Position numbers and translations under genes: made by a program. Positions 49,919 through 59,697 of a stretch of DNA of 64,000 nt are shown here, piece after piece. Below the pieces are notes generated by a model. The model was not told the DNA's origin. It saw only the letters and a program-made list of their open reading frames with translations, and ran no database searches. This DNA comes from Pasteurellaceae bacterium (GTDB taxonomy: Bacteria > Pseudomonadota > Gammaproteobacteria > Enterobacterales > Pasteurellaceae), in contig JAUNAB010000011.1 in NCBI GenBank assembly GCA_030527795.1, positions 1 to 64,000 on the forward strand, in the 5' to 3' direction. Positions within the stretch are counted from its first letter, which is position 1, and each line of letters starts with the position of its first letter.

Positions 49919-50329
49919 TTAGAATCTCAAAGTAGTTAAGAAATTTAATACCGCAACGATAATTGAATCTAATCCCCATAAAATGAGGGATGAAAACACA
50001 GTTACCCCAATCACAATTAACGTTGTTTGCATAGCTTCTGGACGTGTAGGCCACACGATACGGCGCATTTCTACGCGCGATTCTGAGAAAAAGGTTAAAG
50101 CTTTTTTACCTTGATTAGTTATCGCTAACAACCCGAAGGCAATCGCTAATAACACGACTAAACCAATAACACGCACTGGTGTGGAATACTGATTAGCAAA
50201 ATAAACATTTCCTAGCGCTGATACTAAAATTGCAACAATCGCTAAAATCCACAATAAGCTATTTAAGCCTTTGGATTTTTTATTGCTCTCTTCTTGAGCA
50301 TTTTTCTTTTTAGTGATTTCTAAAGCCAT
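49919..50329 (-). CDS. secE: Preprotein translocase subunit SecE
   Basis: A 136-residue SecE with three membrane helices, as in other gammaproteobacteria (E. coli 127). The conserved part is the amphipathic segment and third helix ('[20 protein letters not shown]', '[20 protein letters not shown]'). The start ATG 50329 gives [10 protein letters not shown]; an upstream start adds six residues. The N-terminus is Lys-rich. It heads the secE-nusG pair. Confidence 0.95.
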   Translation of the reverse strand: MALEITKKKNAQEESNKKSKGLNSLLWILAIVAILVSALGNVYFANQYSTPVRVIGLVVLLAIAFGLLAITNQGKKALTFFSESRVEMRRIVWPTRPEAMQTTLIVIGVTVFSSLILWGLDSIIVAVLNFLTTLRF

Positions 50330-50476
50330 AATTAATCCATCAGTCAAATTTAAAATTTCGGCACTCTATATTGAACGCAGGATTGTAGCATTTTATTTCG
50401 TTCTTTCATATTAAATTATTGGAATTTTTATCGCCTTTTTTGTATGAAAAAGGCGTGGTAGCATAAAATGAAATGA

Positions 50477-50524
50477 TTTTGATCCGCGGTTTTGACATTG
50501 TGGCAACAAAACCGCGGATCAAAA
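50477..50524. terminator. ACCGCGGATC-variant hairpin between pirin gene and secE
   Basis: GATCCGCGGT (50481-50490) and ACCGCGGATC (50511-50520), inverted and 30 bp apart, with flanking TTTT/AAAA. It ends the leftward pirin transcript before secE. Both arms carry the extra A of the variant. Confidence 0.8.
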
Positions 50525-50549
50525 TTGCGTTATCTTTTAAGAAAATTGG

Positions 50550-51272
50550 CTAGTAACGGTTGCCACTAAACATACCACCTTTAAAAATTTCACCCTGTTC
50601 ATTGGTTACAAACAGAACCAATTCCGCCTGATTATCCGTTTTTATCTGCACATCTTCTTCGCCACGAATAATCAAACTATCACGCTGAGACAAATTATAT
50701 TGATTAACATTGACTTCTCCATTAAACACATACAAGAGATAGGTTAATTGCGGATTAAAGTCAGGCAAAGTCAATGTTTTCCCCGTTTGTAAACGTATAT
50801 CATACACCCAGGTTTCGCTCGTGAATTGAAGCTCACTATCAGGCAAATGAGAAGCCAATAATCGCCATTGGTTCTCACTATGTTCGGTCGTCAAATCACG
50901 AAATTGCACGCTAGGGCGACCATCTGGTATACGAGGGCGAATAAAAATTTGTAGCCCTTGCATCATTTGATCACGCCCTAAAATGCGTTCTTCGTGCTGA
51001 TAAAATTTTCCCGCTTTCATTAACATTAAACGGGTAGAATGAATCGTATCACTGATATTTTCTGAATCTGTGTGATGCACCGTACCAGAACGAAAATAAG
51101 ACAGGATCTCATCATTCTGATGTGTATGCATTGGAACAAGGAGATCTTGATTAACAAAGGTATGAGCAATCCGACCAATCGAACCTAATCCGCTATCATT
51201 TGCCTGTCCGTTTGGATACAACACATTAAAAACCCCCCCTTGTAACGCAGGGCCATTGATTTTTTGTAACAT
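50550..51272 (-). CDS. Pirin-family protein
   Basis: A 240-residue bicupin of the pirin family (YhhW-like). The N-terminal cupin has the metal-binding 'VPMHTHQNDEILSYFRSGTV' and 'MKAGKFYQHEERI'; the second cupin lacks clear metal ligands. Some family members are quercetinases, but the natural substrate is unknown. It lies 75 bp downstream of an isochorismatase-like gene on the same strand, probably cotranscribed, opposite a LysR gene. Confidence 0.88.
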   Translation of the reverse strand: MLQKINGPALQGGVFNVLYPNGQANDSGLGSIGRIAHTFVNQDLLVPMHTHQNDEILSYFRSGTVHHTDSENISDTIHSTRLMLMKAGKFYQHEERILGRDQMMQGLQIFIRPRIPDGRPSVQFRDLTTEHSENQWRLLASHLPDSELQFTSETWVYDIRLQTGKTLTLPDFNPQLTYLLYVFNGEVNVNQYNLSQRDSLIIRGEEDVQIKTDNQAELVLFVTNEQGEIFKGGMFSGNRY

Positions 51273-51347
51273 TCTTATTTCCTTAATTCTGTTTAATAAA
51301 AAGGCGATCTATTTGATCGCCTTCATCATATTATTGTTAAAAACCTT

Positions 51348-51929
51348 TTATTGTTGGAAACCTTCAACTACGACACCGATCAACTTTTGCCCATTCGGAC
51401 TTGACCAATCCTGTGCAATTTCAGCGATAAATTGGTTAGTGCTAGTAATGGTAGCGCCCGCTTTATCCATTCGAGCAATCGCAGTTTCATCGGCAAATTT
51501 AGTTGGCGAACCGCCCGCATCTGCAACCACTTGCACTTCATAACCTTGTTCAAGCAGCGTTAAAACAGGATAAACCGTACACACATCATTGGTTACACCT
51601 GCAACAACCACTTTTTTACGTCCTGATTTTTCCACTTCTTTGGCAAAATTTGGATCTGCCATTGCATTTACAATCCCAGCACGACGAACACGCTGATTAA
51701 ATTGTTCAGGTAAAATCTCTGCTAATTCACTCAATAAAGGACCTTGTGCTTGCTCTTCCATTGACGAAGTCAATACCACGGGCATTCCCGTTGTAGCAGC
51801 CGTTTTGGCTAACATTAAGGCATTCTTTTTCATTTCATCAAAGCTGATTGAACCCACCCAGCCCATTGTGCCAACTTGGTGATCAATTAATAACATTAAC
51901 GAATTTTCAGGGGTAAATAAATTTTTCAT
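51348..51929 (-). CDS. Isochorismatase-family hydrolase (YcaC-like)
   Basis: A 193-residue cysteine hydrolase. The catalytic triad is Asp ('LMLLIDHQVGTM'), Lys/Arg region 'QRVRRAGIVNAM', and Cys ('VAGVTNDVCTVYPVL'). It is similar to E. coli YcaC, an octameric hydrolase of unknown substrate. ATG 51929 follows 'ggagagcaaa'; earlier ATGs are not family-like. With pirin it forms a unit divergent from a LysR-type regulator, which probably controls it. Confidence 0.88.
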   Translation of the reverse strand: MKNLFTPENSLMLLIDHQVGTMGWVGSISFDEMKKNALMLAKTAATTGMPVVLTSSMEEQAQGPLLSELAEILPEQFNQRVRRAGIVNAMADPNFAKEVEKSGRKKVVVAGVTNDVCTVYPVLTLLEQGYEVQVVADAGGSPTKFADETAIARMDKAGATITSTNQFIAEIAQDWSSPNGQKLIGVVVEGFQQ

Positions 51930-51962
51930 TTTGCTCTCCATAATTAAGATTGACATTATTTT

Positions 51963-51979
51963 CATTCCGAATTGGAATG
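51963..51979. promoter_or_regulatory. Candidate LysR operator
   Basis: CATTCC (51963-51968) and GGAATG (51974-51979) around GAATT form an interrupted palindrome in the 145-bp gap between the divergent hydrolase and lysR genes. It fits the T-N11-A type of LysR sites. Confidence 0.5.
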
Positions 51980-52074
51980 TAGCTATTATATTCTTGCTAA
52001 AATTTAGATAAATAGTGAAAATAGAAAAGACTATTCAGCATACCGAACAATAAAATCTACATAGCGAGCAAAAG

Positions 52075-52968
52075 ATGTATTATTTAAATGAAATGGCACT
52101 CTTTGTTGAAGTGGTAAAAGCCAAAAGCTTTACCCGTGCGGCTGAAAATCTATCAATGCCGAAATCAACATTATCAAATAAAATCAGCGAATTAGAACAG
52201 CATTTAGGCATCAAATTACTCAATCGTACAACGCGAAAAATTGAATTAACTGAATCTGGTGCATTTTACTACCAAAATGCCCTACGTTTAGTGGAAGAAA
52301 TTCGTTTTACTCATCAGCAATTACAAAATATGCGTTCCAAACCGCAAGGAAAATTACGCATTTCTTCGCCAATGGATTTTACCTACGAATTTATCACCCC
52401 TGAATTGCCCGAATTTTGTGCAGAATATCCCGATATTCATTTTGAATTTGATATTACGCCACGCAGCGTGGATTTAATCAGCGAACCCTTTGATCTCGCT
52501 ATTCGCACGGGTGAGTTACCAGACTCCAACCTAATTAGCCAATTATTGATTAAGATACCACGCTATCTGTATGCAGCACCCAGCTATCTTTCTCAATATG
52601 GCGAACCCAACTCCCCAGCCGAACTCGCCCAACACCGCTGCATTCGCCTGACACAAAGCAGTCAACACGGTTGGTTATTAAAAAATCAGCAACAGGAAAT
52701 CATTTTCCCCGTGGACGATCAAATGGTAATGAATAATATGGGAATGAGCTTACGCTTAGCCAAATTAGGAATGGGGATTATTCTCGCCCCTGAAGGTTTA
52801 GCACGTCAGACAGTGCTAGACGGCAAATTAAAACGGATTTTACCGCAATGGCAAAGCTCGCCTGTGCCCGTTTACATTTTAACCACAAGCCGTTTAATTT
52901 CCGCTAAAACCCAATGTTTTATTGATTTCCTAAAAATCAAATTAGCCCAATGGGATTTTCCCAAATAG
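52075..52968 (+). CDS. LysR-type transcriptional regulator
   Basis: A 297-residue LysR regulator. The winged HTH is at about 5-65 ('AENLSMPKSTLSNKISELEQ', 'LLNRTTRKIELTESG'), followed by a substrate-binding domain ('GKLRISSPMDFTYEFI', 'AIRTGELPDSNLI'). It belongs to the CrgA/AaeR-like group by general look. It is divergent from the isochorismatase-pirin pair, its likely target. The final ~145 bp of the gene are repeated downstream. Confidence 0.9.
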   Translation: MYYLNEMALFVEVVKAKSFTRAAENLSMPKSTLSNKISELEQHLGIKLLNRTTRKIELTESGAFYYQNALRLVEEIRFTHQQLQNMRSKPQGKLRISSPMDFTYEFITPELPEFCAEYPDIHFEFDITPRSVDLISEPFDLAIRTGELPDSNLISQLLIKIPRYLYAAPSYLSQYGEPNSPAELAQHRCIRLTQSSQHGWLLKNQQQEIIFPVDDQMVMNNMGMSLRLAKLGMGIILAPEGLARQTVLDGKLKRILPQWQSSPVPVYILTTSRLISAKTQCFIDFLKIKLAQWDFPK

Positions 52969-53015
52969 GAAAATTTCGGCGATACGCTCAAAATGTAAAG
53001 AATGACATCAAAACG

Positions 53016-53063
53016 AAAAAACCGCGGTCAAAAAAAACGCTTGAATTTTTGACCGCGGTTTAA
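53016..53063. terminator. Motif-pair hairpin, first copy
   Basis: ACCGCGGT at 53021-53028 and 53052-53059, 31 bp apart, inverted, after the lysR stop. Part of the duplicated unit. Confidence 0.8.
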
Positions 53064-53297
53064 TGCTAAAAATTTATTCTACGGTTACCGCTTTGGCTCA
53101 AGCTGCAAATTAAAACGAATTCTACCACAATGGCAAAGCTCGCCTGTGCCCGTTTACATTTTAACCACAAGCCGTTTAATTTCCGCTAAAACCCAATGTT
53201 TTATTGATTTCCTAAAAATCAAATTAGCCCAATAGGATTTTCCCAAATAGCAAAATTTCGGCGATACGCTCAAAATGTAAGAAATGACATCAAAACA

Positions 53298-53343
53298 AAA
53301 AAACCGCGGTCAAAAAACGATTGGATTTTTGACCGCGGTCTAA
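53298..53343. terminator. Motif-pair hairpin, second copy, before glmS stop
   Basis: ACCGCGGT at 53303-53310 and 53332-53339, 29 bp apart. It ends 14 bp before the glmS stop and terminates the leftward glmS transcript. Confidence 0.8.
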
Positions 53344-53353
53344 TGGTAAAAAT

Positions 53354-55186
53354 TTATTCTACGGTTACCGCTTTGGCTAAGTTGCGTGGTTGATCCACGT
53401 CGGTGCCTTTAATTAACGCAATATGGTAGGATAATAATTGTAACGGCACGGTGTAGAAAATCGGTGCAGTAACTTCATCTACTTTTGGTAACACAATAGT
53501 TTTAAAGCCATCAGCATCGTTAAAACCTGCATCGCTATCTGCGAACACATACAATTGCCCACCACGCGCACGCACTTCTTCAATGTTGGATTTCACTTTT
53601 TCCAATAGATCATTTTCAGGTGCCACCACAATAACCGGCATATCGCTGTCAATTAACGCCAATGGACCGTGTTTTAATTCGCCTGCGGCATAGGCTTCTG
53701 CGTGAATATAAGAAATTTCTTTCAATTTCAACGCGGACTCCATTGCGATTGGGTAATATTCGCCACGACCTAAGAATAAAGTGTGATGTTTGTCAGCAAA
53801 ATCTTGCGATAACAATTCAATTTCTTTATCAAACACTAACGCACTTTCAACTTGAGCTGGCAGACGTTGTAACGCTTGCACAATGTGTTGCTCTTGCTCT
53901 AAGCTGAGATGCCCTTTCAAACGCCCGACCGCCGTGGTTAACAACAATAAACAGGTTAATTGAGTAGTAAAGGCTTTGGTTGATGCCACGCCAATTTCTA
54001 CGCCCGCTTTAGTCATAAAGGCAAAATCTGACTCACGCACCAATGATGAACTTGCCACATTACAAATAGTCATTGCCGACATATAGCCTTTTTGTTTAGC
54101 TAGACGCAGTGCTGCCAATGTATCCGCTGTTTCGCCTGATTGGGATAAGGTAATCAACAAGCTATTTGGGCGAGTCACGAATTTGCGATAACGAAATTCA
54201 GATGCGATTTCCACATCACAACTCACACCTGCAATGGCTTCAAACCAATAACGAGCGACCATTCCTGCGTTATAAGACGTGCCACAAGCGACAATTTGAA
54301 TATGCTCAACCTGTTGCAAAATCTCCGCGGCATTTTGTCCAATCGCGTCAATATTTACTTGCCCATTAACAATACGTCCATCTAAGGTATTCATAATCGC
54401 CACAGGCTGTTCAAAAATTTCTTTTTGCATATAATGGCGATACTGCCCTTTATCCGCAGCATCTTGTTCAAAATTGCCTTCGTGTTCTTCACGCACAACT
54501 TTTTCGCCATCACGATTGTAAATATCCACGCTACGACGTGTAATTTCAGCAATATCGCCTTCTTCTAAATAAATAAAACGGCGTGTAACACTCAATAATG
54601 CCAAAGGATCAGACGCAATAAAATTTTCGCCCATTCCCAAGCCAATCACTAACGGGCTACCCGAACGCACCGCAATTAAACGCTCAGGATCCGCTTGATT
54701 AAGCACCGCTAAACCATAAGCACCGCGTAATTGTTTCACAGTTCGTTGCACCGCTTCAAGTAAGGTGTTACTAGTGCGGAATTCCCATTCCACTAAATGT
54801 GCAATTACTTCAGTATCTGTTTGTGATAAGAAAACATAACCCCGCTGTTTTAATTCCGCACGCAATTCTTCGTGATTTTCAATGATCCCATTGTGTACTA
54901 CCGCAATATTTCCTGAACGATGCGGATGTGCATTCGCTTCAGACGGTTCGCCGTGGGTTGCCCAACGGGTATGTGCAATCCCTGTGCCACCTAACAATGG
55001 GGTTTGAGCAATCGCTTCATCAAGGGCTTTCACTTTGCCCACACGGCGTACGATTTGCAAATGATGCTCATCATTTAACACCGCAACGCCTGCGGAGTCA
55101 TAACCGCGGTATTCTAAACGGTGCAAGCCATCCACTAAGATTTCTGCAATATCACGTTGTGCCACAGCACCCACAATTCCACACAT
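53354..55186 (-). CDS. glmS: Glucosamine-6-phosphate synthase (isomerising)
   Basis: A 610-residue GlmS that makes glucosamine-6-phosphate from fructose-6-phosphate and glutamine for cell wall and lipooligosaccharide. The glutaminase domain starts with the nucleophile Cys ('[17 protein letters not shown]') and includes '[12 protein letters not shown]'; two SIS domains follow ('[16 protein letters not shown]', '[17 protein letters not shown]'); the end '[11 protein letters not shown]' is canonical. The last 25 bp are duplicated downstream. A DeoR regulator lies 47 bp upstream on the same strand. Confidence 0.98.
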   Translation of the reverse strand: MCGIVGAVAQRDIAEILVDGLHRLEYRGYDSAGVAVLNDEHHLQIVRRVGKVKALDEAIAQTPLLGGTGIAHTRWATHGEPSEANAHPHRSGNIAVVHNGIIENHEELRAELKQRGYVFLSQTDTEVIAHLVEWEFRTSNTLLEAVQRTVKQLRGAYGLAVLNQADPERLIAVRSGSPLVIGLGMGENFIASDPLALLSVTRRFIYLEEGDIAEITRRSVDIYNRDGEKVVREEHEGNFEQDAADKGQYRHYMQKEIFEQPVAIMNTLDGRIVNGQVNIDAIGQNAAEILQQVEHIQIVACGTSYNAGMVARYWFEAIAGVSCDVEIASEFRYRKFVTRPNSLLITLSQSGETADTLAALRLAKQKGYMSAMTICNVASSSLVRESDFAFMTKAGVEIGVASTKAFTTQLTCLLLLTTAVGRLKGHLSLEQEQHIVQALQRLPAQVESALVFDKEIELLSQDFADKHHTLFLGRGEYYPIAMESALKLKEISYIHAEAYAAGELKHGPLALIDSDMPVIVVAPENDLLEKVKSNIEEVRARGGQLYVFADSDAGFNDADGFKTIVLPKVDEVTAPIFYTVPLQLLSYHIALIKGTDVDQPRNLAKAVTVE

Positions 55187-55218
55187 AATTTTTCCTTCTT
55201 TAATAAAATTTGATTGAA

Positions 55219-55236
55219 TTTTTGACCGCGGTTTTA
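55219..55236. repeat. Single motif copy between deoR-type gene and glmS
   Basis: TTTTTGACCGCGGTTTTA with core at 55225-55232, overlapping the stop of the DeoR-type regulator. Unpaired. Confidence 0.7.
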
Positions 55237-56004
55237 CGCGATAATCACTTGCACGCCAAGGCGTTCAATTTGCTGCTTATCTTCTTCACGCAACAAATCA
55301 TCAGTAATTAACACATCAATTTGTTGCCAAGTTAATTCAACATTCGGCATTTTGCGTCCAATTTTTTGCGACTCCACCATCAAGATCACTTCGCGTGACA
55401 CTTCTGCCATTACACGACTCAACCCCACTAACTCATTAAACGTGGTGGTTCCACGGGTTAAATCAATCCCATCGGCACCAATAAATAGCTGATCGAAATC
55501 GTATGAACGCAACACCTGTTCCGCCACCTTGCCTTGAAAAGACTCTGAACGGGTATCCCAACTGCCCCCTGTCATCAACAACATCGGTTCATTTTCTAGC
55601 TGGCGTAATTCATTCGCCACCGATAAAGAATTGGTCATTACCACTAACCCTTGCTTACCATCAAGCTGTTTAATCAATGTCGCCGTGGTGCTACCGCTAT
55701 CCACAATAATGCGATGATGATCACGGATCTTTTTCGCTGCCGCTTTAGCAATGGCTAACTTTCGTTCCGAAAATTGCTCATCATTTTCTTCAAGCAATTC
55801 CGTTGGCATTAAAATTGCCCCACCATAACGGCGTAGCAAAAAACCATTGCTTTCCAATGCGTTGAGATCTTTGCGGATTGTAACTTCAGAGGTTTCAAAT
55901 AACTTCACTAACTGCTCAACACTTACCTCGCCTTGCTGCTGCAATAGTTGCATAATTTGATGACGGCGTTGTTGCGTATTACGAGGATAGAAGTTTCGGT
56001 TCAT
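55234..56004 (-). CDS. DeoR/GlpR-family transcriptional regulator
   Basis: A 256-residue DeoR regulator. The N-terminal HTH is '[20 protein letters not shown]', and the C-terminal sensor domain has the sugar-phosphate loop '[13 protein letters not shown]' and '[17 protein letters not shown]'. It lies just upstream of glmS on the same strand, so amino-sugar control of glmS is a reasonable inference, similar to GlmR-type DeoR proteins in pseudomonads. The start ATG 56004 gives [14 protein letters not shown]. Confidence 0.9.
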   Translation of the reverse strand: MNRNFYPRNTQQRRHQIMQLLQQQGEVSVEQLVKLFETSEVTIRKDLNALESNGFLLRRYGGAILMPTELLEENDEQFSERKLAIAKAAAKKIRDHHRIIVDSGSTTATLIKQLDGKQGLVVMTNSLSVANELRQLENEPMLLMTGGSWDTRSESFQGKVAEQVLRSYDFDQLFIGADGIDLTRGTTTFNELVGLSRVMAEVSREVILMVESQKIGRKMPNVELTWQQIDVLITDDLLREEDKQQIERLGVQVIIA

Positions 56005-56082
56005 TACAATCAACCTGATTTAAGTTTCGTTTCGTAATTATATGTTAAGAATGCTATCTTGTAAAGCGATGATCCATATATA

Positions 56083-56108
56083 AAAAAACCCTGCCAAATG
56101 GCCGGGTC
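56083..56108 (-). terminator. Terminator after hup
   Basis: Read leftward, ACCCGGCC faces GGCAGGGT around ATTT with one bulged position, followed by TTTTTTTAT. It lies about 20 bp after the hup stop. Confidence 0.75.
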
Positions 56109-56128
56109 AAGATTTATTCAATAAGAAA

Positions 56129-56404
56129 TTAACCGTTAACGGTTTCTTTTAATGATTTACCCGCAACAAATGCTGGTGCTTTAGACGCAGCAATTTGAAT
56201 CACTTCTTTTGTTCTTGGGTTGTGACCAGTACGAGCTTGACGGTGATTTACTTTGAATGTACCGAAACCAATTAATTGCACAGGCTCGCCGGCTTTTAAA
56301 CTTGCTGTGATTGCGTCTAAAGTCGCTTCTAATGCTGCTTTAGCTTGTTTTTTGTTTAATTCTGCTGCACTTGCAATTGCATCAATTAAATCCATTTTGT
56401 TCAT
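56129..56404 (-). CDS. hup: DNA-binding protein HU
   Basis: A 91-residue HU-family nucleoid protein. It starts [20 protein letters not shown], with the dimer core '[20 protein letters not shown]' and the DNA-intercalating Pro in 'GHNPRTKE'. Closest in pattern to HU-alpha. In H. influenzae the equivalent gene (HI0430) also neighbours yjaG. Its own terminator follows. Confidence 0.96.
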   Translation of the reverse strand: MNKMDLIDAIASAAELNKKQAKAALEATLDAITASLKAGEPVQLIGFGTFKVNHRQARTGHNPRTKEVIQIAASKAPAFVAGKSLKETVNG

Positions 56405-56571
56405 AAATGAGTACCCTTTTAATGTGTTTACTAAAAAAACAATTTTGTAAGCGCGAATCTTAAACAGTCTAGCTAGAACAGCTTAAAAAACTAAGCTCAC
56501 ATATCTTACACTTTAATCTAAGTTGATAAGAAATTAAAGCAAGATTTTAGGAAAATGCGATATTTATCACG

Positions 56572-57165
56572 TTATTGATTAATTTCTATACCGATATTAG
56601 ATATCCCTTCATTTCGGATCGCGTTTTTTAACTCCAAAATAAGTTCAATATCGCGTTCTTCGCATTCTTTAAGCGAGCGGTAGATCTGCCATTGAATATC
56701 TAATTCTTGCTCAATCTCCGCATTTTGCTTCAGTTCTGTTTCACTTAATGTGCTATCCTGTTGCATTTCTAATAAACTTATAATGGTTTGTAATGAAAGC
56801 TGACTGACTTTAACCGCTTGCTCCAATGTTGAACCTGCAATAATCCCATGCAACAATTCAGATAAGCCTTCGCACGCATCTAATGCTGGCACCACGCCAA
56901 AAAAATCGTAATCATTGACATCAGGAATAATTTGTTCCAATTTTTCTAACTGATGATCAAAATTAATTCTAGCATCTTTAACCGTCAGCATTTCCCACAC
57001 TAAATTCAAAATATTATGATAGAGTTTGCTATGATTTTCTTGTTCAGTGATTTGACAAAATAATTGAAAATTAGGATACATACGTTCACACAGGCAAGCC
57101 ATAAAGGTCAAATGCTGCCAACTTTGTAAATTCTCTAAACGTTTATGAATGGGGTTTCTCAGCAT
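56572..57165 (-). CDS. yjaG: YjaG family protein (DUF416)
   Basis: A 197-residue DUF416 protein of unknown function, conserved in gammaproteobacteria next to hup and hemE. It is all-helical and acidic ('YDFFGVVPALDACEGLSELL', 'LDIQWQIYRSLKECEERDIE'). No membrane segment or signal peptide. It lies 2 bp downstream of hemE, so it is probably in the nudC-hemE-yjaG transcript. Confidence 0.88.
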   Translation of the reverse strand: MLRNPIHKRLENLQSWQHLTFMACLCERMYPNFQLFCQITEQENHSKLYHNILNLVWEMLTVKDARINFDHQLEKLEQIIPDVNDYDFFGVVPALDACEGLSELLHGIIAGSTLEQAVKVSQLSLQTIISLLEMQQDSTLSETELKQNAEIEQELDIQWQIYRSLKECEERDIELILELKNAIRNEGISNIGIEINQ

Positions 57166-57167
57166 AA

Positions 57168-58238
57168 TTACATTCCCGTTTTATACTTTTTTGAATAATG
57201 ATGCACCGCATCAACTAATATTTTCGGGCTATCTGTCGGAACATCTTGATGAATACCATGCCCCAAATTGAAAATATACCCATCGCCCGTGCCGAAATCT
57301 GCAAGAATTTGCTGCACTTCCTGTTCAATATAACTGGCAGGAGCATATAACACTGACGGATCGAGATTTCCCTGCAACGCAACCTTGTGTCCAACTCGTG
57401 CTTTTGCATCAGCCAAATTTACTGTCCAATCTAACCCAAGGGCATCACAACCTGTTTCTGCCATTTGTTCTAACCACAAGCCACCACCTTTGGTAAAGAG
57501 CGTTACAGGTACTTTTCGCCCATCTTTTTCTCTAATCAACCCCGACACAATTTTATGCATATAATCTAAAGAAAAGGCTTTGTACTCACGATGCCCCAAC
57601 ACGCCGCCCCAAGTATCAAAGATCATCACCGCTTGTGCTCCCGCCTTAATCTGTGCATTTAAATACAATGTGACGGCTTCGGCTAATTTGTCCAATAATA
57701 AATGCAATGTGGCTGAATCGGTATATAGCATTTTTTTAATTTTGGTAAATGCCTTACTTGATCCCCCTTCAACCATATAAGTTGCTAGTGTCCAAGGGCT
57801 ACCCGAAAAACCAATTAACGGCACTTCGCCCTTCAGCTCACGTCTAATCGTACGCACCGCATTCATCACGTATTGCAATTCTTGTTCAGGATCAGGAATG
57901 GGCAAATTTTTGACCGCGGTTTGATTGGTAATCGGATTGGCGAATTTCGGCCCTTCGCCCGCTCCAAAACTTAATCCTAATCCCATTGCATCAGGCACCG
58001 TCAAAATATCGGAAAACAAAATCGCCGCATCTAACGCATAACGACGTAAAGGTTGCAACGTGACTTCACAAGCTAAATCGGCATCACGGCATAACGCCAT
58101 AAAATCGCCTGCCTGCGCCCGTGTTGCTTTATATTCAGGAAGATAACGCCCAGCTTGACGCATCATCCAAATCGGCGTCATATCAACAGGTTGACGGCAC
58201 AGCGCACGTAAATAACGATCGTTTTTCAAAATGCTCAT
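57168..58238 (-). CDS. hemE: Uroporphyrinogen decarboxylase
   Basis: A 356-residue HemE that decarboxylates uroporphyrinogen III to coproporphyrinogen III in haem synthesis. The signature '[20 protein letters not shown]' and '[20 protein letters not shown]' with the active-site Asp are present. It starts [16 protein letters not shown]. It overlaps the nudC stop (ATGA). One motif copy (57913-57920) is inside the gene and encodes 'TAV'. A complete HemE means the lower haem pathway is not lost here. Confidence 0.97.
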   Translation of the reverse strand: MSILKNDRYLRALCRQPVDMTPIWMMRQAGRYLPEYKATRAQAGDFMALCRDADLACEVTLQPLRRYALDAAILFSDILTVPDAMGLGLSFGAGEGPKFANPITNQTAVKNLPIPDPEQELQYVMNAVRTIRRELKGEVPLIGFSGSPWTLATYMVEGGSSKAFTKIKKMLYTDSATLHLLLDKLAEAVTLYLNAQIKAGAQAVMIFDTWGGVLGHREYKAFSLDYMHKIVSGLIREKDGRKVPVTLFTKGGGLWLEQMAETGCDALGLDWTVNLADAKARVGHKVALQGNLDPSVLYAPASYIEQEVQQILADFGTGDGYIFNLGHGIHQDVPTDSPKILVDAVHHYSKKYKTGM

Positions 58239-59035
58239 TTTGATTCCTTTTCTTCTTGCTCACAAAGGGCAAGCGTTGCTTGAATTAATTTGTGCGCAAT
58301 CGTACCCTGTGGCGGCAATTCTGGCAAGTGCTGATCATAATCAAACCATTGTTCATCGTGAATTTCACTCTGCTGAACTTGAATTTCCCCATCTGCATAA
58401 TCGGCTAAAAAGCCCACCATCTGAGCATTCGGGAATGCCCACGGCTGACTACCAAAATAACGTAAATTCTTGATCTTTATCTGACTTTCTTCCCATACTT
58501 CACGCACCACCGCTTGCTCAAATGTTTCACCCACTTCCACAAAGCCCGCTAAAACCGTATAAATTTTGCTTGCCTGATGACGAAGATGATTCGCTAATAA
58601 AATCTGCTTACCACGACGCACCGCCACAATAATAGATGGACAAATCACAGGATATATCCGATGATGACAATCCTCATTTTGGCATTGCATCGCCCATTCA
58701 TCAGACGCCATTTGCATTGCTCCGCCACATTTGCCACAAAATTGATTAGTTTGTAAAAAATGATGCAACGCCACACCACGATTCAGCAAATTAAACTGAG
58801 TTTCATTAATGCCTAATTGCGAACGCAAAGAAACATAAGCCGCCACATCTTGTTGTGCATCAACCAAATATAACGGCAAGGAATCCCACAGTCCCAAATA
58901 GATTGCCTTTTTGTGTTGTAATCCAAACGCACTCGCCCGTCCACGTGGTAGTTGATCATCAACAAAAAAAATCGTGCTATCTTTTACACACAACCACACG
59001 CCAAGCGAATCTTTATCTAATATTTTCTGACTCAT
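58235..59035 (-). CDS. nudC: NAD-capped RNA hydrolase / NADH pyrophosphatase
   Basis: A 266-residue NudC that removes NAD caps from RNA and cleaves NADH. The zinc ribbon Cys are in '[10 protein letters not shown]' and '[14 protein letters not shown]'; the Nudix box '[20 protein letters not shown]' is intact except that the usual Gly near its end is Gln (EESQI); the NudC element is '[12 protein letters not shown]'. I start at ATG 59035 (seven bases after GGAAAG); longer readings run into the motif hairpin upstream. Confidence 0.92.
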   Translation of the reverse strand: MSQKILDKDSLGVWLCVKDSTIFFVDDQLPRGRASAFGLQHKKAIYLGLWDSLPLYLVDAQQDVAAYVSLRSQLGINETQFNLLNRGVALHHFLQTNQFCGKCGGAMQMASDEWAMQCQNEDCHHRIYPVICPSIIVAVRRGKQILLANHLRHQASKIYTVLAGFVEVGETFEQAVVREVWEESQIKIKNLRYFGSQPWAFPNAQMVGFLADYADGEIQVQQSEIHDEQWFDYDQHLPELPPQGTIAHKLIQATLALCEQEEKESK

Positions 59036-59076
59036 CATCACACTTTCCATTCTTGATTCATAAATAGGGCGATTAT

Positions 59077-59123
59077 CAAAAACCGCGGTCAAAATTTCAA
59101 ACGATTTTTTGACCGCGGTTTAT
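59077..59123. terminator. Motif-pair hairpin between XRE gene and nudC
   Basis: ACCGCGGT at 59082-59089 and 59112-59119, 30 bp apart, inverted. It ends the leftward XRE gene just before nudC. Confidence 0.8.
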
Positions 59124-59139
59124 CTCCATCAGCACATCA

Positions 59140-59534
59140 CTACTGCCCTAATTGTTTTTTTAGCAAACTAATAATCTCTTTTAAGGAATTAATTTCTTTC
59201 TCTTTTTGTTCAAGCAATTGATCTTTAAAAGAAATTGCTAATTTTAATTTTTCATTCTCAATCACATTTTTTGATTATCACCATAATAATTTGAACTTAA
59301 ATGACTATTTTCATTAATTAAAAAACAAATATTCTTATCTGTTGTATTAATCAATTCAATAATATCAAGATTAAAAATTTGTGCAATTTTCTCCAATTTT
59401 TCTAAATATAACTTCGTTTCACCACGCTCAATTTTAGCATAACCACTTGGCGACATATTTAATTTCTCAGCCATCTCTTCTTGTGATAAATGGTTGAGTT
59501 CACGTAATACGCGAATTTTTTCGTGCGTACTCAT
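59140..59534 (-). pseudogene. XRE-family regulator split by a frameshift at an A6 run
   Basis: The first frame (59534-59262) encodes 90 residues: an HTH at about 12-60 ('LSQEEMAEKLNMSPSGYAKI', 'ETKLYLEKLEKIAQIF') and a linker ending in TGA. In the -1 frame, 41 codons from the A6 run (T6 at 59267-59272 on the plus strand) to a TAG at 59140 encode a typical C-terminal coiled coil ('ENEKLKLAISFKDQLLEQKE'). Adding one A gives a 131-residue protein of the usual length for this phage-type family. It may be a mutation, a sequencing error, or a slippery/phase-variable site; the first frame alone could still bind DNA. Confidence 0.75.
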
Positions 59535-59570
59535 TTCCTCTCCACTAATTGAGCTTATTTTGGATGATTC

Positions 59571-59586
59571 CGACAGAAAACTGTCG
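59571..59586. promoter_or_regulatory. CGACAG palindrome upstream of the XRE gene
   Basis: CGACAG (59571-59576), AAAA, CTGTCG (59581-59586): a perfect palindrome 37 bp before the XRE start. It is a good candidate operator for autoregulation. No test from sequence alone. Confidence 0.5.
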
Positions 59587-59632
59587 CATTAGTTAATAGC
59601 TTAACCCATTTAATTTATATAAGATTTCCACC

Positions 59633-59656
59633 GTACATAAACAATATTGAATGTAC
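59633..59656. promoter_or_regulatory. GTACAT inverted repeat before the porin gene
   Basis: GTACAT (59633-59638) and ATGTAC (59651-59656) with a 12-bp spacer, about 42 bp before the porin start. A possible operator or promoter element; function not known. Confidence 0.4.
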
Positions 59657-59697
59657 ATTTTGATGTTTCATTTTTACATATCTAAGGAGTTTATTCT

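Larger units (their letters stand above)
52824..53380. repeat. Recent 280-bp tandem duplication of the lysR/glmS junction
   Basis: 52824-53099 and 53106-53380 are nearly identical, offset 280-282 bp. The unit contains the 3' end of lysR, the motif hairpin and the last ~25 bp of glmS ('attctacggttaccgctttg' in both). The second lysR end and first glmS end are therefore orphan copies without starts. High identity suggests a recent event. It explains the 385-bp gap between the two genes. Confidence 0.9.

Noticed and set aside
53106..53250. Second end of lysR as a separate gene
   Set aside because: No start codon with ribosome binding site; it is the orphan copy of the duplicated junction.
59036..59092. 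Longer nudC start (19 more residues)
   Set aside because: The extension is encoded partly by the motif hairpin and does not align with known NudC N-termini.
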